64,000 nt of DNA from JALORV01 sp963769745 (GCA_963769745.1 CAVYNB010000009.1:1-64000), one strand, 5' to 3'. Shown: positions 47,947-58,717, counted from the stretch's first letter. Program-made: numbers and translations. The notes: generated by a model from the letters alone, not told the origin.

Positions 47947-49080
47947 ATGACCATCACTCGATTTTCCTTCCCGACCACGATCCACTTCGGACCCGGTGCG
48001 CGCAGGCTGGTCGTCGAGCACCTGCGCGAACTCGGCCTGCGTCGCCCCCTGGTGGTGACCGACCGCGGACTGGCATCGCTGCCGGTGCTGGCCGAGTTCA
48101 TGCAGCTCCTTGCAACGGGCCTGGATGCCACCGTCTACTCGGGCGTACACGGCAATCCGACCGCGCAGCAGGTCACGGCGGGCGTGGCTGCGTACAAGGC
48201 GCACCGCGCCGACTGCGTGATCGGCTTCGGGGGCGGCGCGGCGCTCGATATCGCCAAGGTCGTGGCAGCCATGGCGGTCCACGACGGCGACGTCATCGAA
48301 TACGCCTGGGACCACCCACAGGTGCGGGCGTTGTCGAACCCGTTGCCGCCCTTCTTCGCCCTGCCGACCACCAGCGGCACCGGCTCGGAAGTCGGCCGAT
48401 CGAGCGTCGTCAGCGAGGAGGCCACACACGTCAAGCGGGTGATCTTCTCGCCCAAGCTGCTGGCGCGCGAAGTCTTTGCGGATCCGGAACTCACGCTCGG
48501 GCTGCCACCGGCGGTGACCGCCGCCACCGGCATGGACGCGCTGACGCACAACATCGAAAGTTATCTGTCTCCGGCCTATCACCCGCTGTGCGACGGCATC
48601 GCGCTCGAAGGTGTACGCATCGCCGCGCGCGCGCTGCCGATCGCGGTGCGCGACGGCCGCAATCTGCAGGCGCGCGCCGACATGATGATGGCCTCGATGA
48701 TGGGCGCGGTCGCCTTCCAGAAGGATCTCGGTGCGGTGCATTCGTGCGCGCATGCGCTCGGCGCCGTGTGCGACCTGCACCATGGACTGGCCAACGCGCT
48801 GATGCTCGAACCGGTGATGCGCTTCAATGCCGAAGCGGTGCCGGCCAGGTTCGCTGAGCTGGCGCATGTCGCCGGCCTGGCTTCTGCGACGGACTTCGTG
48901 CCGTGGCTCGCACGGCTGAAGCGTGAGATCGGCATCCAGCCGTCGCTTGCCGACGTCGGAGTGAAACGGGAGCAGGTTCCACGGCTGGTCGAGCTGGCAG
49001 TCAAGGATGTCTGCCACCAGACCAATCCGCGGCCCTGCGCCGCCGCCGATTTCGAGCGCTTCTTCGAGCAGGCCTTCTGA
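47947..49080 (+). CDS. Iron-containing alcohol dehydrogenase
   Basis: 377 residues. NAD binding: FGGGAALDIAKVVA, and LPTTSGTGSEVGRSSV. Metal ligands are in the stretch GMDALTHNIESY and DLGAVHSCAHALGAVCDLHHG (group III alcohol dehydrogenase). The substrate is an unspecified alcohol or aldehyde. The gene is 21 bp after the binding protein and overlaps the amidohydrolase by one base (TGATG). Confidence 0.93.
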   Translation: MTITRFSFPTTIHFGPGARRLVVEHLRELGLRRPLVVTDRGLASLPVLAEFMQLLATGLDATVYSGVHGNPTAQQVTAGVAAYKAHRADCVIGFGGGAALDIAKVVAAMAVHDGDVIEYAWDHPQVRALSNPLPPFFALPTTSGTGSEVGRSSVVSEEATHVKRVIFSPKLLAREVFADPELTLGLPPAVTAATGMDALTHNIESYLSPAYHPLCDGIALEGVRIAARALPIAVRDGRNLQARADMMMASMMGAVAFQKDLGAVHSCAHALGAVCDLHHGLANALMLEPVMRFNAEAVPARFAELAHVAGLASATDFVPWLARLKREIGIQPSLADVGVKREQVPRLVELAVKDVCHQTNPRPCAAADFERFFEQAF

Positions 49081-49916
49081 TGAGCCCGCGACCGACCATC
49101 GGTATCTCGGCGTGCTTCTTCCATGCCGATCCGTCTCGACCGATCTTCACCGGCAAGACGCTGCAGTACGTCGAGCAGTCGATCGTGCACTGGGTGCAGT
49201 CATCCGGCGCGCTGGCGGTCGTGATCCCGTCGCCCGAGGGGCCGACACAGCGCGGCGATGTCTCGCTCGCCGACTATGCGGAACTGCTCGACGGACTCGT
49301 GCTCGAAGGCGGTTCCGACATGTGGCCGGGCAGCTACGGTGAGGAGCCGCTGCGACCCCAGTGGGGCGGCGATCGCATCCGCGACGAGTACGAGATTGCG
49401 CTGCTGCGCGCTTTCGTCGATGCGGGCAAGCCGGTGCTCGGCATTTGCCGCGGCCTGCAGGTGATCAACGTCGCGTTCGGCGGAACGCTTTACCAGGACA
49501 TCCAGATCCAGCTCCCCGGCGCCATCGAACACCGCAATGCCAAGCTCTACGACCAGAACTTCCACACGATCGAGTTCGTGCCGGGGACGCGACTGGCAGA
49601 CCTGTATCCCCATCCGGGATTCAAGGCGCCCGACCGGCCGCACCCCCACTTCGTGGTCAACAGCGTGCATCACCAGGGCATCCGCGAACTGGCACCGTTT
49701 TTCAGCGTCGAAGCACGCTGCCCGAACGACGGCGTGATCGAGGCGATCCGCTACGACACCTCGCGCGGCCCGATCCAGTCGTATGTCGCGGCAGTGCAGT
49801 GGCATCCGGAATTCCACGACTGGACCAACTCATCGCTGCTGTCCGGCGACCCCCTGCTCACCGACTTCATCGGCGCCGTGCGCAGCGCGCGGCGCGACAC
49901 CACCTCGACATGCTGA
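49080..49916 (+). CDS. Class I glutamine amidotransferase-like hydrolase (PuuD-type)
   Basis: 278 residues. The catalytic Cys is in GKPVLGICRGLQVINVA, the His/Glu pair in AVQWHPEFHDW. VLEGGSDMWPGSYGEEP and NSVHHQGIRELAP match gamma-glutamyl-gamma-aminobutyrate hydrolase (PuuD) and its relatives, which free glutamate from gamma-glutamyl amino acids. The true substrate is unknown. It overlaps both neighbours, so it belongs to one operon. Confidence 0.88.
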   Translation: MSPRPTIGISACFFHADPSRPIFTGKTLQYVEQSIVHWVQSSGALAVVIPSPEGPTQRGDVSLADYAELLDGLVLEGGSDMWPGSYGEEPLRPQWGGDRIRDEYEIALLRAFVDAGKPVLGICRGLQVINVAFGGTLYQDIQIQLPGAIEHRNAKLYDQNFHTIEFVPGTRLADLYPHPGFKAPDRPHPHFVVNSVHHQGIRELAPFFSVEARCPNDGVIEAIRYDTSRGPIQSYVAAVQWHPEFHDWTNSSLLSGDPLLTDFIGAVRSARRDTTSTC

Positions 49917-51277
49917 CCGTCATCAATCCCGCGAACGGCCGCGTCATCGCCGAACTCTCCGAGGACACGGCCGACGCGGTCGCCTCCGCCTACCGAAGCG
50001 CGCGCGCCGCGCAGGCAGACTGGGCCGCACTGCCGCTGACAGCACGCATCGAGACGATTCGCCGCTTTCGCGGTGAACTGGTGCGCGATCTCGACCGACT
50101 CGCCGCGATCCTGACCTCGGAGGTCGGCAAGCCGATCCGGCAGTCACGCAACGAAATCAATGGCGTGCTCGGCCGCATCGACTTCTTCCTTGCCGAGTCC
50201 GAACGCACGCTGGCGCCGCGCCAGGTCTTCGACGACAGCGGCATGCGCGAGGAGATCACGCACGAACCGCTGGGCGTGGTCGCGAACATCTCGGCGTGGA
50301 ACTATCCGTACTTCGTCGGCGCCAATGTCTTCGTGCCCGCACTGATCGCCGGCAACGCGGTGCTCTACAAACCGTCGGAATACGCCACGCTGACCGGGCT
50401 CGAGATCGGCAAGCTGCTGCACATCTCGGGCGTCCCCCAGGACGCATTCAAGGTGCTGGTCGGCGGCGGAGCGGTGGGTTCGGCCCTGCTGGTGCAGCCT
50501 GTCGATGGCGTGTTCTTCACCGGCTCGCATGCCACCGGAGCCAAGATCGCGCAGACCATCGGACCGCGCATGATCAAGCTGCAGCTCGAACTCGGCGGCA
50601 AGGATCCGATCTACGTCTGCGAGGACGTCGACATCGCGACTGCGGCGGCGTCGCTCGCCGATGGTGCGATGTACAACACCGGGCAAAGCTGCTGCTCGGT
50701 CGAGCGCATTTACGTGCATGCGTCGATCCACGACGCCTTCGTCGACGCCTTCGTCAACGAGGTGAGCGGCTTCACTGTCAGTGACCCGACCGACGAGGCC
50801 GCCTACATCGGCCCGCTGACGCGTGCTCCGCAGCTCGATGTGCTCGAGCGACAGGTCGCCGACGCGACCGCGAAGGGAGCGAGGCTGCTGCTGGGCGGAA
50901 AGCGACTGGCGGGGCCGGGCAACTGGTTCGCGCCGACGGTGTTCAGTCACGTCGATCACTCCATGGACCTGATGCGCGAGGAGACTTTCGGTCCGGTCAT
51001 CGGCATCCAGAAGGTGGCGGATGACGGTGAAGCGGTCCGGCTGATGAATCACACCGAGTACGGCCTGACCGCGGGGGTCTACACGAGGGACGAGGCGCGG
51101 GCCCGTCGCCTCCTTGCGCAGGTCCATGCCGGCTCGGTCTACTGGAACTGCTGCGATCGTGTCAGTCCGCGCCTGCCGTGGAGCGGCGTCGGTCACTCCG
51201 GTATCGGGCTGACGCTCTCGACCTACGGTATCGAGACCTTCACACGGCTGAAGGCGTGGCATCTCAAGCAGGCGTGA
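49910..51277 (+). CDS. Aldehyde dehydrogenase family protein
   Basis: 455 residues. The catalytic Cys is in YNTGQSCCSVERIYV, the Glu in LQLELGGKDP; ISAWNYPYFVG and FFTGSHATGAKIA give the NAD site, and REETFGPVIGI closes the fold. The start ATG at 49910 overlaps the preceding gene by 7 bp. With the alcohol dehydrogenase it could oxidise an alcohol through its aldehyde to an acid (inference). Confidence 0.94.
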   Translation: MLTVINPANGRVIAELSEDTADAVASAYRSARAAQADWAALPLTARIETIRRFRGELVRDLDRLAAILTSEVGKPIRQSRNEINGVLGRIDFFLAESERTLAPRQVFDDSGMREEITHEPLGVVANISAWNYPYFVGANVFVPALIAGNAVLYKPSEYATLTGLEIGKLLHISGVPQDAFKVLVGGGAVGSALLVQPVDGVFFTGSHATGAKIAQTIGPRMIKLQLELGGKDPIYVCEDVDIATAAASLADGAMYNTGQSCCSVERIYVHASIHDAFVDAFVNEVSGFTVSDPTDEAAYIGPLTRAPQLDVLERQVADATAKGARLLLGGKRLAGPGNWFAPTVFSHVDHSMDLMREETFGPVIGIQKVADDGEAVRLMNHTEYGLTAGVYTRDEARARRLLAQVHAGSVYWNCCDRVSPRLPWSGVGHSGIGLTLSTYGIETFTRLKAWHLKQA

Positions 51278-51317
51278 AGGATGTACGCGACGCTGCGCGT
51301 CGCACGTGCATCCTTCA
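51275..51317. terminator. Strong hairpin at the aldehyde dehydrogenase stop codon
   Basis: TGAAGGATG (51275-51283) pairs with CATCCTTCA (51309-51317), and inside it GCGACGC pairs with GCGTCGC (51287-51293 with 51297-51303). The stop codon is part of the stem. No T-run follows, so it is more likely to slow or protect the mRNA than to terminate in the classical way. A second hairpin (CGGCCGC/GCGGCCG) follows just after. Confidence 0.45.
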
Positions 51318-51422
51318 CGGCACGGCCGCGCAGCGGCCGCTCAAGACTGATTTGAAGGGCTCGCTTCGGAGCGGCCGGGCGCTCGCCCTTGCACAAAAGC
51401 AAGAACAACCGGGGAGACACGA

Positions 51423-53961
51423 GTGGCAGACGAGGCACTGACGACGCAGGTTCGGCCGCCGCAGGCGGCGCGGATCGTGGTGATTGGCGGCGGGATCATG
51501 GGGTGCTCGGTCGCGTACCACCTGAGTTCCTTCGGCGAAACCGATGTCGTTCTGCTCGAACAGGGGCGGCTGACGTCGGGGACGACGTGGCACGCGGCGG
51601 GGCTGGTCGGTCAGTTGCGCACGCACGAGAGCATGACGCGGCTGATTCGCTACTCGACCGACCTGTATGCGCGACTCGAGGGCGAGACGGGGCTGTCTAC
51701 CGGCTGGAAGCAGTGCGGCTCACTGGCGGTGGCACGCACGGCCGACCGCATGGTTCAGCTCAAGCGCACGGCGGCGGTCGCGCAGGCCTACGGAGTCAGC
51801 TGCGACATCCTCTCGCCCGGCGAGGCGGGCGCGCTGTATCCGATCATGGAAACCGGCGATCTCCAGGGCGCCGTGTGGCTGCCGGGCGATGGCAAGGCGA
51901 ATCCGGCTGACCTGACGCTCGCGCTCGCCAAGGGCGCGCGCAACCGCGGCGTGCGCATCTGCGAAGGAGTGCGTGTCACCGGCGCAGTGACGCAGACCGG
52001 GCAAGGCAAGCGCATATCGCATCTGGAATGGAGCAACAAGTTCGGCGAATCCGGCCGCATCGCCGCCGACATCGTCGTGCTGTGCGGCGGCCAGTGGTCG
52101 CGCGCGCTCGGGCGCCAGCTCGGCGTGGCGGTGCCGCTTTTTTCGTGCGAGCACTACTACATCGTCACCGACGTGGTCCCCGGTGTGCACCGCGACCTGC
52201 CGGTGATGCGCGATCCGGACGGCTACATCTACTTCAAGGAAGAGGTCGGCGGACTACTGATGGGCGGCTTTGAGCCGGAAGCAACGCCGTGGCTGCAGAG
52301 CGCACGGCATCGCGGCGGCATTCCCGAGAACTTCGAGTTCCAGCTGCTGCCCGACAACTGGGATGCATTCCAGATCCTGCTCGACAACGCGATGATCCGC
52401 GTGCCGGCACTCGAGAACGCGCAGGTCAAGCAGTTCTACAACGGCCCCGAGTCGTTTACCGCGGACAACAACTTCATCGTCGGCCCGGCGCCCGGCATCG
52501 ACAACCTGTATGTCGGCTGCGGCTTCAATTCGATGGGGATCGCCTCGGCCGGCGGTGCCGGCAAGGCACTCGCCGAATGGATCATGCAGGGCGAGCCCGC
52601 CATGGACCTCTGGCCGGTCGACAGTCGCCGCTTCGCGAACTTCAACGCGAACGAGACCTGGTTGCCTGACCGCATTGCGGAGGTACTCGGCATGCACTAC
52701 AAGATGCCGTGGCCGAACCGCGAACTGGAATCGGCCCGCCCGTTCCGGCGCTCGCCGCTGTATGCGCAGTTGCGCGACGCCGGCGCGTGCTTCGGCTCGA
52801 AGATGGGCTGGGAGCGCGCCAATTTCTTTGCGCCATCGCCCGCGCAGGCACGGATCGAATACGGCTGGGGTCACCAGAACTGGCATCCGTGGGTGGCCGC
52901 CGAACATCGTGCCTGTCGCGAAGCGGTGGCCGTGTTCGACATGAGTTCGTTCGCGAAACTGCTCGTGCAGGGTCGCGACGCGCACTCCGTGCTGCAATGG
53001 CTGGTCGCCAATGATGTCCCGCGCGAGCCCGGCCGCACGGTCTATACCGGCATGCTCAACGAGCGCGGCGGCTATGAGAGCGACTTCACGATCACCTGTC
53101 TCGATCATGACGAGTACCTGATCGTCACCGGCAGCGCGCAGGCGGTGCGCGATCGCGACGTGATCCGGCGCGCGATCGCGACTCGGGCCGCGCCGGCACA
53201 CGTCGCCGTGACCGACATCACGCCGATGTTCGCGATGCTGGCGGTCATGGGGCCGCGTTCGCGCGAACTGCTGCAACGCGTCTCCAACGCCGATTTTTCC
53301 AATGCCGCGTTTCCCTTCGGCACCTCGCAGGAAATCGATCTCGGTTACGCGACCGTGCGCGCCACGCGTCTGACCTATGTCGGCGAACTCGGCTGGGAGC
53401 TCTACACGCCGGTCGAGTTCGCCGTCGGCGTGCATGAACGGCTGATGGCGGCGGGGCGTGATCTCGGCCTCGCGCTCGGGTCAATGAACGCCGGCTACTA
53501 CGCGATCGATTCGCTGCGGCTCGAAAAGGGCTACCGCGCGTGGGGCCGCGAGCTGACGCCGGACATCAATCCTTACGAAGCCGGACTTGCCTTTGCGGTC
53601 AGTCTCGACAAACCGGCCGAGTTCCGCGGCAGGCGCGCGCTGCAGGCACTCAAGGCCGCCGGCGGTGCCGCCGCGGTCGCGCGCCGCATCGTGTCGCTCG
53701 TCGTCGACGCGCCTCACACCAACCTGTGGGGTGGCGAACTCGTCCTGCGCAACAACGTGCCGGTCGGCTCGGTGACGTCGGCTGCGTTCGGACACACGAT
53801 CGGCAAGCCCGTCGCGCTGGGCATCGTCTCCAACGCGCACGGTCCGGCGGACAAGGCGTGGATCGAGTCGGGCACGTACACCGATCGACCTCGCCGGCGA
53901 GCGTTACACCGCACAGGTTGCCCTGAAGGCGCCGCTCGATTCGACGGCGACGCGGGCTTGA
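51423..53961 (+). CDS. FAD-dependent dehydrogenase with GcvT domain (dimethylglycine/sarcosine type; frame broken once)
   Basis: About 845 residues after correction. The N-terminal FAD site is ARIVVIGGGIMGCSVAYHL, followed by the DAO fold with LTSGTTWHAAGLVGQ (the family's covalent-flavin stretch). The C-terminal half is a folate-binding GcvT domain (WERANFF, LLVQGRDAHSVLQWLVAND, AYVGELGWELYTP-type loop). Such enzymes demethylate N-methyl amines and pass the carbon to tetrahydrofolate. GGGGAG precedes the GTG start. One extra G near 53883 shifts the end; dropping it gives IDLAGERYTAQVALK and a stop at 53961. Confidence 0.9.
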
Positions 53962-54037
53962 ACCGGAGCCGCCCCGTATCGGAGTCCAAGTCGCACTCGG
54001 CGGCTCCTGTCGTCGCCTCGTCGACCTGTAGCCACCG

Positions 54038-55251
54038 GTGAAGCCGGAGTCCGCGCACCTCTGGAAGGCGCCCGCCTGGGCGCTTTCACTGTTGCTCGCC
54101 TGCCTCGGCATGCTCGGTCCGTTCGCGATCGACACCTACCTGCCGGCTTTCGCGACGATCCGTACCTCGCTCGACGCCACGACACTGCAGATGCAGCAGA
54201 CGCTGTCGGCCTATCTGTTCGGCTTTGCGGCGATGAACCTGTTCCACGGCGCGCTGGCCGATGCCTATGGCCGGCGACCCGTCGTGCTGTGGGGTGTCGC
54301 CGCGTTCACTGTCGCTTCGGTCGGTTGCGCGCTTTCGCAGACGATCGGCCAGCTGGTGCCTGTTCCGCGCGATGCAGGGCCTGGCAACCGGTGCGGGCAT
54401 CGTCGTGTCGCGCGCGATCATCCGCGACATGTTCCCGCCGGCGCAGGCGCAGCGCGTGATGTCGCAGGTGACGATCTTCTTCGGCGTCGCGCCTGCGGTC
54501 GCGCCCCTGATCGGCGGACTCCTTGTACGTCAACATCGGCTGGCGCTCGATCTTCTGGCTGCTCGCGGGCGTGGGACTGGCGCTGTGGCTGGCGAACTGG
54601 CGCGTGCTGCCCGAGACCCTGCACAAGAGAGACGTCCAACCATTCAATGTGCGCAACCTCTTCCGCGGCTACGCGCAGCTGCTCGGGCATCGCAACTTCA
54701 TGCTGCTGGCGCTTGCGAGCGGCATACCCTTCAATGGCATGTTTCTCTACGTGCTGTCCGCGCCGGCCTTCCTCGGCGAACTGCTGGGCCTGGCACCGAC
54801 GCAGTTCTTCTGGTTCTTCTGCATGACCATCGGCGGCATCATGGGCGGCGCGTGGCTCTCGGGTCGACTGGCGGGTCGCATCAGGCCGCGCAGGCAGATC
54901 CGCTACGGCTTCACCATCATGGTGGTCGTGTCGATCGTGAACGTGCTTGCCAATGCACTCTTCACCGCGCAGGCCTGGTGGGCGCTGCCGCTGATCGGAC
55001 TCTTCGCCTTCGGCTGGTCACTGATGGTGCCGGTGGTCACGATCCTGGTGCTCGACCTGGTGCCGGAACGACGCGGGCTGGCCTCGTCGCTGCAGGCCGT
55101 GGTCGGCAGCGTGGCCAACGCGCTGGTGGCCGGCGCGCTCGCGCCGGCGGTGATGCATTCGACACTGGGCCTGGCCGTCGCGTCGTTCGCCATGATGTGT
55201 ATCGGACTCGTCGCCTGGCAGATCGTCCGGCGCAAGCTGCAGACACACTGA
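54038..55251 (+). CDS. Bcr/CflA-family MFS drug-resistance transporter (frame broken twice)
   Basis: About 403 residues, 12 membrane segments. The family start is LGPFAIDTYLPAFATI, and GALADAYGRRPVVLWG is the loop 2-3 motif. The joined centre reads LFRAMQGLATGAG and LYVNIGWRSIFWLLAG. One extra C near 54360 and one extra T near 54523 break the frame, both in the same direction. It exports drugs or metabolites by proton antiport at the inner membrane. The start is GTG at 54038. Confidence 0.9.
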
Positions 55252-55324
55252 ACCGTGCGCGCCAGCGCGGCCAAGACGAACAGCGGGCACAATCCCGCCC
55301 CAGAACAACAATCCGGAGGCGGCG

Positions 55325-56440
55325 ATGCTGATCGGCGTACCCAGGGAAATCAAGGTTCACGAGTACCGCGTCGGCATGACGCCATCGTCGGTCCGGGAGG
55401 CCGTCGCGCACGGACACCAGCTGATCGTCGAGACACAGGCCGGAGCGGGCATCGGCGCCGCCGATGACGACTACCGAAAGGCCGGCGCCGATGTCGTCGG
55501 CAGCGCAACCGAGGTCTTCAAGCGCGCCGACATGGTGGTCAAGGTCAAGGAACCGCAGGCAATCGAACGCAAGCAGCTGCGCGAGGGCCAGGTGCTTTTC
55601 ACTTACCTCCACCTGGCGCCGGATCCCGAGCAGGCCAGGGATCTGGTCGCCAGCGGAGCGATCTGCATTGCCTACGAAACGGTCACGTCGCCCTCCGGCG
55701 GCCTGCCGCTGCTTGCGCCGATGAGCGAGGTGGCAGGACGGCTCGCCGTGCAGGCCGGCGCACGCTGCCTCGAGAAGTCGGCCGGCGGCATGGGCATGCT
55801 CCTCGGCGGCGTGCCGGGCGTGGCGCCGGGTCGCATCGTCATCCTGGGCGCCGGCGTGGTCGGCACGAACTCCGCGCAGATGGCCGTCGGCACCGGCGCA
55901 CAGGTGGTGGTCATCGACAAGTCGACCGATGCGTTGCGCCGCATCGACGCGATGTTCAACGGCCGCGTGATCACCGTGTTCTCGAACCAGGACAACGTCG
56001 AGCGCGAAGTGCTGCGCGCGGATCTCGTGATCTCCGGCGTGCTGATTCCCGGCGCCGAAGCACCCAAGCTGATCACGAAGGCGATGTTGCCGAAGATGAA
56101 GGCCGGCTCCGTCATCGTCGACGTCGCGATCGACCAGGGCGGCAGCGTCGAGACCAGTCGGCCGACCACGCATGCCGAGCCGACCTATGTCGTCGACGGC
56201 GTCGTGCATTACATGGTGGCGAACATGCCGGGCGCCGTGCCTCGCACGTCCACGTATGCCCTGAACAACGCCACGCTGCCCTTCACGCTGGCGCTCGCGG
56301 ACAAAGGCTGGCGCAAGGCGCTGCACGACGATCCGCATCTGAAGGCGGGTCTCAATATCGCCGCCGGCAAGGTCACGTACAAGGCGGTGGCGAAGGCGCT
56401 GAGTCTCGGCTACACGGCGGCCGATGCCGTGATCGCTTGA
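55325..56440 (+). CDS. ald: Alanine dehydrogenase
   Basis: 371 residues. MLIGVPREIKVHEYRVGMTPSSV is the family start, with the catalytic Lys in EIK/VKVKEP. GRIVILGAGVVGTNSAQMAVG is the NAD site and MPGAVPRTSTYALNNATLP is diagnostic of alanine dehydrogenase. GGAGG is 6 bp before the ATG. It interconverts alanine and pyruvate with NAD, freeing ammonium. The cluster may thus yield or use alanine. Confidence 0.96.
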   Translation: MLIGVPREIKVHEYRVGMTPSSVREAVAHGHQLIVETQAGAGIGAADDDYRKAGADVVGSATEVFKRADMVVKVKEPQAIERKQLREGQVLFTYLHLAPDPEQARDLVASGAICIAYETVTSPSGGLPLLAPMSEVAGRLAVQAGARCLEKSAGGMGMLLGGVPGVAPGRIVILGAGVVGTNSAQMAVGTGAQVVVIDKSTDALRRIDAMFNGRVITVFSNQDNVEREVLRADLVISGVLIPGAEAPKLITKAMLPKMKAGSVIVDVAIDQGGSVETSRPTTHAEPTYVVDGVVHYMVANMPGAVPRTSTYALNNATLPFTLALADKGWRKALHDDPHLKAGLNIAAGKVTYKAVAKALSLGYTAADAVIA

Positions 56441-56565
56441 TCTTGCTCCGGCTGTCGCTCCTCAGGCAGTTACAACGCGGCGCCGCCTGTCCGCCAGCAT
56501 CTCGCGTCGCCTCCGCGCGAATTTCCCGGAATGTCCGCAAGGGGCCCTGTCCCGCAGGTCATACT

Positions 56566-57417
56566 TTGAGTCTGACGGTTTCCTTTGCTGTCCTGCTGGC
56601 CGCCCTGCTGCACGCCAGCTGGAACGCGATGATCAAGGGCGGCAACGACGTACTGCTCGACACCGCCGCGATCGTCGCCGGCGCGGGGCTCGTGGCATTG
56701 CCGTTCGTCTTCCTCGTGCCGTTGCCCGCACCGGCAAGCTGGCCGTACATCCTTGCGTCCGTAGCAACGCATGTCGCCTACTACTACCTGATGATCAACG
56801 CCTATCGCAGCGGCGAACTGTCGCTCGTCTATCCGCTGATGCGCGGTGTGGCGCCGCTGCTGACCGGGGTGATCGCCATCTTCTGGATGGGTGAGTGGCC
56901 GAGCACCGTCGGCTGGATCGGCATGGCGCTGATCTCGCTCGGTGTCGTGGCGCTGGCACTCCGTCCGGCACGACTTGGCGCGGCATTGCACGGTCATGGT
57001 CGCGCCGTCGGTTTTGCCCTCACCAACGCGGGTGTCATTGCGCTTTACACCATCATCGATGGCAGCGGCGCCCGGATCGCAGGCAACGCCTGGTCGTACA
57101 TCGTCTGGCTTTTCGTGCTCGACGCCTTGCCTTTCACGGCCTACATGCTGGTGACGCGCGGCTCGAGCTTTGTCGAGGCATTGGTGCAGCGCCGCACGCG
57201 CGGACTGATCGGCGGGGGCTTGTCGGCGGCGGCTTATGCGATCTCGGTGTGGGCCATGACGAAGGCGCCGGTCGCGCTGGTGGCCTCTCTGCGCGAAACC
57301 TCGGTGCTGTTTGCAACGCTGATCGGCGCGCGGCTGCTGAAGGAACACCTGACTCCGCGACGCTGGGCGGGAGTCGGAGCGGTAGTGCTAGGAGTCTTTG
57401 CGCTCAAGGCAGCGTGA
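56566..57417 (+). CDS. EamA/DMT-family transporter
   Basis: About 283 residues with ten membrane segments in two EamA repeats (ASWNAMIKGG, GELSLVYPLMRGVAPLLTG and later VALVASLRETSVLFATLIGA). The function is export or import of small metabolites. The start is uncertain: the first membrane segment begins just after a TTG at 56566, while the frame stays open up to the end of ald. I placed the start there because the upstream codons do not look like protein. Confidence 0.82.
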   Translation: MSLTVSFAVLLAALLHASWNAMIKGGNDVLLDTAAIVAGAGLVALPFVFLVPLPAPASWPYILASVATHVAYYYLMINAYRSGELSLVYPLMRGVAPLLTGVIAIFWMGEWPSTVGWIGMALISLGVVALALRPARLGAALHGHGRAVGFALTNAGVIALYTIIDGSGARIAGNAWSYIVWLFVLDALPFTAYMLVTRGSSFVEALVQRRTRGLIGGGLSAAAYAISVWAMTKAPVALVASLRETSVLFATLIGARLLKEHLTPRRWAGVGAVVLGVFALKAA

Positions 57418-57594
57418 GGCGCTGGACACGGCAAGCCCTCACGGCTCTGAGCGGAAACCAACCCGCCCGGCAACGGCTCGACCCCCAGGACTTCGCAGTC
57501 CACCCCGACCGGGGTGTCGGAATTGTTTTCATTCTTCCGTTGACCTGTGTTTCCCGAAGGACTAGTGCTTTGATTTTGCTGAAAAAAAACGACA

Positions 57595-57613
57595 TTGGCA
57601 CACCTGATGCTTT
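57595..57613 (+). promoter_or_regulatory. Candidate sigma-54 promoter of the PEP-CTERM gene
   Basis: TTGGCACACCTGATGCTTT has GG at 57597-57598 and GC at 57609-57610 with exactly ten bases between, as in the sigma-54 consensus TGGCAC-N5-TTGCW (one mismatch in the second block). It lies 60 bp upstream of the start codon. PEP-CTERM genes are known to be under RpoN and the PrsK/PrsR system in some Betaproteobacteria. Confidence 0.65.
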
Positions 57614-57672
57614 AGGACATAGCCACCGAGCAGATGTCGGTTTGTACTACTAGAGCACCACTAGGGGGAAAA

Positions 57673-58699
57673 ATGGCGAATCTGAGTTTCAGGAAACTGT
57701 GCACTGGCGGTGCGCTCTGGCGGCAGCGGCATCGACAGCCTCGGCGACTTTGACTGTGCGGGACTTCTTCGCGGATGCCGGGATGAGCTGTGGACGGTCT
57801 TGGCGTAGTTGCCAACGGCACCGGTGACTTGCAGGCCGACGTCGCGTCGGGCTCGACGGTGCTAAGGGCCTACTTGTATACCGCGAGCATTTGGGGCGGC
57901 GCGATTGCGCCGGTCACCTTCAACGGCACCGCATTGAATCTGGCCGATGGGCACCCTGCTGGCGCCAAACGTCAACCCGGCCAACACGATGATGTACGAC
58001 GTCACCAGCCTGGTGAAGCCTACGATCGATGGTGGCGTCGGCGGTATTTACAATTTCTCTCTGACTGAACGTGGTGACAACGACGGTGCGGTGCTGGTCG
58101 TCGTATACCAAAACGCGGCAACCATGGGCGGCTCGGCGATCGTACTGGATGGTGAACTGGCGACCACTGGAGACACCGTACAGCTGAACTTTGCGAATCC
58201 TTACGTCTCCGGTGACTTCATCGCGTCGCTGGCCTCGAGCTTCAGCTACAACGGCCCGCCGGCGACTGGCCAGGTCACGACGATCGACGTGCAGACCAGC
58301 AGCAATCCTGCATCGCGGCGTCTGACCGGTTGTGCCGGCGGTAACGAAGACGGTGTTCCACCTTTTGTGGCTGCAAACGGTCGGCTGATCACGGCCGGTG
58401 GCGTGGGCGACAATCCGAACAACCCGGATCCGGCCTGCACTGACGGCGATGATGACGACGAGCTGTACAACCTGGCACTCGGCAACTCGGCAAATGCATC
58501 GCCCTTTGTCGCTGCGGGGGATACCTTCCTTCGGCTGTTGACGCGGAACCCGAGTAACGATGACAACGTGTTCGGCCTGTTCATCACGTCAACGTTCGAG
58601 ATCGAGGATCCGACCGAGGTGCCGGAACCGGCAACGCTGGCATTGGCAGGCCTTGGGCTTGTCGGACTGGCAGCAATGCGCCGCCGTCGCCAGAAATAG
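57673..58699 (+). CDS. PEP-CTERM exosortase-substrate protein (frame broken several times)
   Basis: About 340 residues after correction. The start MANLSFRKLCTGGA and the rest of the signal peptide (AAAASTASATLTVRD) are in different frames. Two extra bases near 57718, one near 57790 and one near 57949 restore a single frame. The mature domain is Gly/Asn/Asp-rich and probably a secreted beta-sandwich with two cysteines (RRLTGCAGGNEDG, DPACTDGDDDDEL). The C-terminus is VPEPATLALAGLGLVGL then AAMRRRRQK: the PEP motif, a membrane helix and an Arg cluster, the exosortase sorting tag. AGGGGG precedes the ATG. Confidence 0.85.
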
Positions 58700-58717
58700 T
58701 CAGAAGTACTCCTGACC

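Noticed and set aside
53959..54041. An extended C-terminus of the FAD/GcvT protein reaching 54041
   Set aside because: The sequence after about 53883 loses family character; the next frame gives the natural end at 53961.
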